A stretch of 8,570 bases of DNA, taken from Candidatus Babelota bacterium (GTDB taxonomy: Bacteria; JAGOBX01). The position numbers were made by a program, and so were the translations under genes. Within the stretch, counting starts at the first letter, position 1, and each line of letters begins with the position of its first letter. The stretch is from NCBI GenBank assembly GCA_017999075.1, contig JAGOBX010000133.1, positions 1-8,570 of the forward strand, read 5' to 3'. Below are positions 6,786-8,570 of the stretch, one piece after another. The notes beneath the pieces are model-generated. The model saw only the letters and a list, made by a program, of their open reading frames with translations, ran no database searches and was not told the DNA's origin.

Positions 6786-8570
6786 TTATGCAGTAATTTT
6801 ATTGTCAACTTCAAGTTTGTCCGGATTAAAAGACACTCCATCTCCTTTATAAAACTTACTGAAAAATTCATAATATTCCAATCTCAATATTTGAATTGTA
6901 ACAATCACCGATTCAACAACTATAATTAAAACATTTCCTAATATATAAATTAAAATATCGAGATCTCTGTCATATCTTCCGACATTTATTATGTCTGCAA
7001 TAATTTTCACAACAGCAAATAGTCCTACATGATTTAAAGCAAATGCTGCAATACGAACAAATGATATTGAATTGCTCAAAAAACTTAATACCACATCAAA
7101 TAATTCAATAACAGATAAAACTATATAGTTGGCTTTGTCTTCTTTAATAAAAAATTTATTATGGGAAATATAATGAGAAAGCGGTTCTTTCAGCATCATT
7201 ATCATAAGCGGTATAACCCAAATCAGAAGTATTGTTATACAAGTGATAAAATTTATTCCAAAATCTATAATTTTCAGAACCAAAAACAGACCTGCCGCAA
7301 GCGTTCCCCAATAAAAAACAATTCCGGCAACACCGTTTTTCCCAAAATATTTATTTTCATGATCTTTATTTTTATCGCAATTAATTATATTTAATATAAT
7401 CCCGATTGATATAATGCAAATACCTATCAAAACTGTAATAATCATAAAATGATCAGTTGAATGAACAGGTGACAGCCACAATGGTTTGAATAACTCAAAT
7501 CCAAAATATTCTCCGTACAGCAAACCAAATATGATAGAACTTATTCCCATATACTGCATAATTTTAAATGCATTTATTTTATTTTTCTTATATATAATAA
7601 ACCCGGCAAGAAAAATTATAAATCCTTGACCAACATCTCCAAACATAAGTCCAAACATTATTAAAAAAGACACTGCAACGATTTTCGTTGGATCGTATTC
7701 GAAATATGAAGGAATTCCGTACATTTTTAAAATATCCTCAAATGGTTTAAAAAACTTCGGATTTTCTATTAAAGTAGGGACATTTACGCTTCCAGATTTA
7801 TTTTCAAAATATTTTTCTGCAGGCTTTGAAAAAAACAACGCTGAATTTTCAGAAATTTTATTTATATGATAACTGAATTTTGAGTCATAATCTTCAGGTA
7901 CCCATCCGTTAATCATAACATTTTTATTAAATTTTCCAGAGCGTTCCGCTATTTCATTTATAATAACATTAGCTGCAAGGCTGTTATATATTTTTTTTAT
8001 AATATCCCTGAACAAAATATTATTATATTTTTTTTCAAGGGAATATTTTTCAAGATCGCAGTTAATCAGTTCTATATCTCCCTGCAGTTTTGATATAATC
8101 CAGCTCGGTTTATCGGCAATATCAGACGGTATATCAAGAATTTCAAAATACAATGAATTTAAAATATTAATAAATTTTTCTTTCCTTGATTTCAGATAAA
8201 CCACTAAAAAATAAGACTGATTTTCTTCTATTTTCAATTCGTGAAACAATGTATCCATATCATTCGAAAAAAGTTCTTTAAATCTAACTGCATTTAATTT
8301 GGATAATCTTCCATAAATCATTTCAATAAAATAAAAATTGTTAAAAACTTTAATGTTGAACCGTAAATTTATACTGACAAGAAATTCAAGTTTATGTTTC
8401 AAATCTTCAATTTTTTTCAATTCATTTTTAAAAAAATTTATCTGTTTATGTATTTTCAAAACATCTTTTTCAATATTTAAAATCTGCGATTCATAACTCA
8501 AAATATTTTTATAATCAAGTTCTATTTTTGATTGTTCAAATCTGGTATCAAGTTTCAAATCAAGTATATA
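6786..8570 (-). CDS. atpI: V/A-type ATPase subunit I (membrane stator, a-subunit), 5' end missing
   Basis: Subunit I forms the stationary ion channel against the K ring. Residue numbers here count from the first in-frame TTG (8558), but the frame stays open to the window edge and the usual N-terminal beta strand is missing, so the true start lies beyond 8570. The cytoplasmic half (about 1-255) is helical and Lys-rich, with the MINGWVPEDY block (215-224). The membrane half starts after PTLIENPKFFKPFEDIL and DPTKIVAVSFLIMFGLMFGDVGQG (289-312), followed by several further helices. The essential proton/sodium-path Arg is Arg502 in SFVRIAAFALNH, with the second conserved Arg559 in QILRLEYYEFF and acidic Glu549 nearby. 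All are present, so the channel looks functional. It is the first visible gene of the operon; upstream genes cannot be seen. A 59-base AT-rich gap precedes K. Confidence 0.95.
   Translation of the reverse strand, partial: YILDLKLDTRFEQSKIELDYKNILSYESQILNIEKDVLKIHKQINFFKNELKKIEDLKHKLEFLVSINLRFNIKVFNNFYFIEMIYGRLSKLNAVRFKELFSNDMDTLFHELKIEENQSYFLVVYLKSRKEKFINILNSLYFEILDIPSDIADKPSWIISKLQGDIELINCDLEKYSLEKKYNNILFRDIIKKIYNSLAANVIINEIAERSGKFNKNVMINGWVPEDYDSKFSYHINKISENSALFFSKPAEKYFENKSGSVNVPTLIENPKFFKPFEDILKMYGIPSYFEYDPTKIVAVSFLIMFGLMFGDVGQGFIIFLAGFIIYKKNKINAFKIMQYMGISSIIFGLLYGEYFGFELFKPLWLSPVHSTDHFMIITVLIGICIISIGIILNIINCDKNKDHENKYFGKNGVAGIVFYWGTLAAGLFLVLKIIDFGINFITCITILLIWVIPLMIMMLKEPLSHYISHNKFFIKEDKANYIVLSVIELFDVVLSFLSNSISFVRIAAFALNHVGLFAVVKIIADIINVGRYDRDLDILIYILGNVLIIVVESVIVTIQILRLEYYEFFSKFYKGDGVSFNPDKLEVDNKITA

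Noticed and set aside
7161-7394. Plus-strand open frame opposite subunit I
   Set aside because: It is antisense to the conserved membrane domain of subunit I and has no recognisable protein features.

Overview
The window comes from an AT-rich bacterium (roughly 30% GC by eye, with AAA/ATT/TTT-rich codon use). Its main content is most of a V/A-type ATPase operon, on the minus strand from 8570 down to 1444. The lineage cannot be fixed from the sequence. A fermentative or host-associated anaerobe would fit (for example Elusimicrobiota/Endomicrobium-like, Fusobacteria, spirochaetes or Clostridia), and Elusimicrobiota is only a guess.

Layout: Positions 1-158 (minus strand) hold the 5' end of a YqaA-like DedA/VTT membrane protein gene that runs off the left edge. 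Positions 159-338 are a divergent promoter region with a perfect-consensus sigma70-type promoter (TTGACA-N16-TATAAT) facing right. Positions 339-1439 (plus strand) encode an Ldh2-family malate/L-lactate dehydrogenase. It meets the last ATPase gene tail to tail, with only 4 bases between the stop codons, and a palindromic T-tailed terminator is built into the 3' ends of both genes. From there the minus strand carries, in transcription order, ATPase subunits I (5' end cut by the window edge), K, F, E, A, B and D.

The seven ATPase genes supply a membrane stator (I), the c-ring (K), the central rotor shaft (D, F), one peripheral stalk protein (E) and the catalytic head (A, B). The genes are tightly packed. 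K and F overlap by ATGA, F-E and A-B have gaps of a few bases, and the Shine-Dalgarno sequence of B overlaps the stop codon of A. Subunit C (eukaryotic d), which joins the shaft to the c-ring, and the G/H partner of E are not in the window. There is no room for C at its usual place between E and A, and F lies ahead of E instead of after C. This rearranged, apparently C-less operon is the main point of interest.

I see no mobile element, CRISPR array, RNA gene or evidence of an undescribed system. The window is mostly conserved housekeeping energy metabolism.
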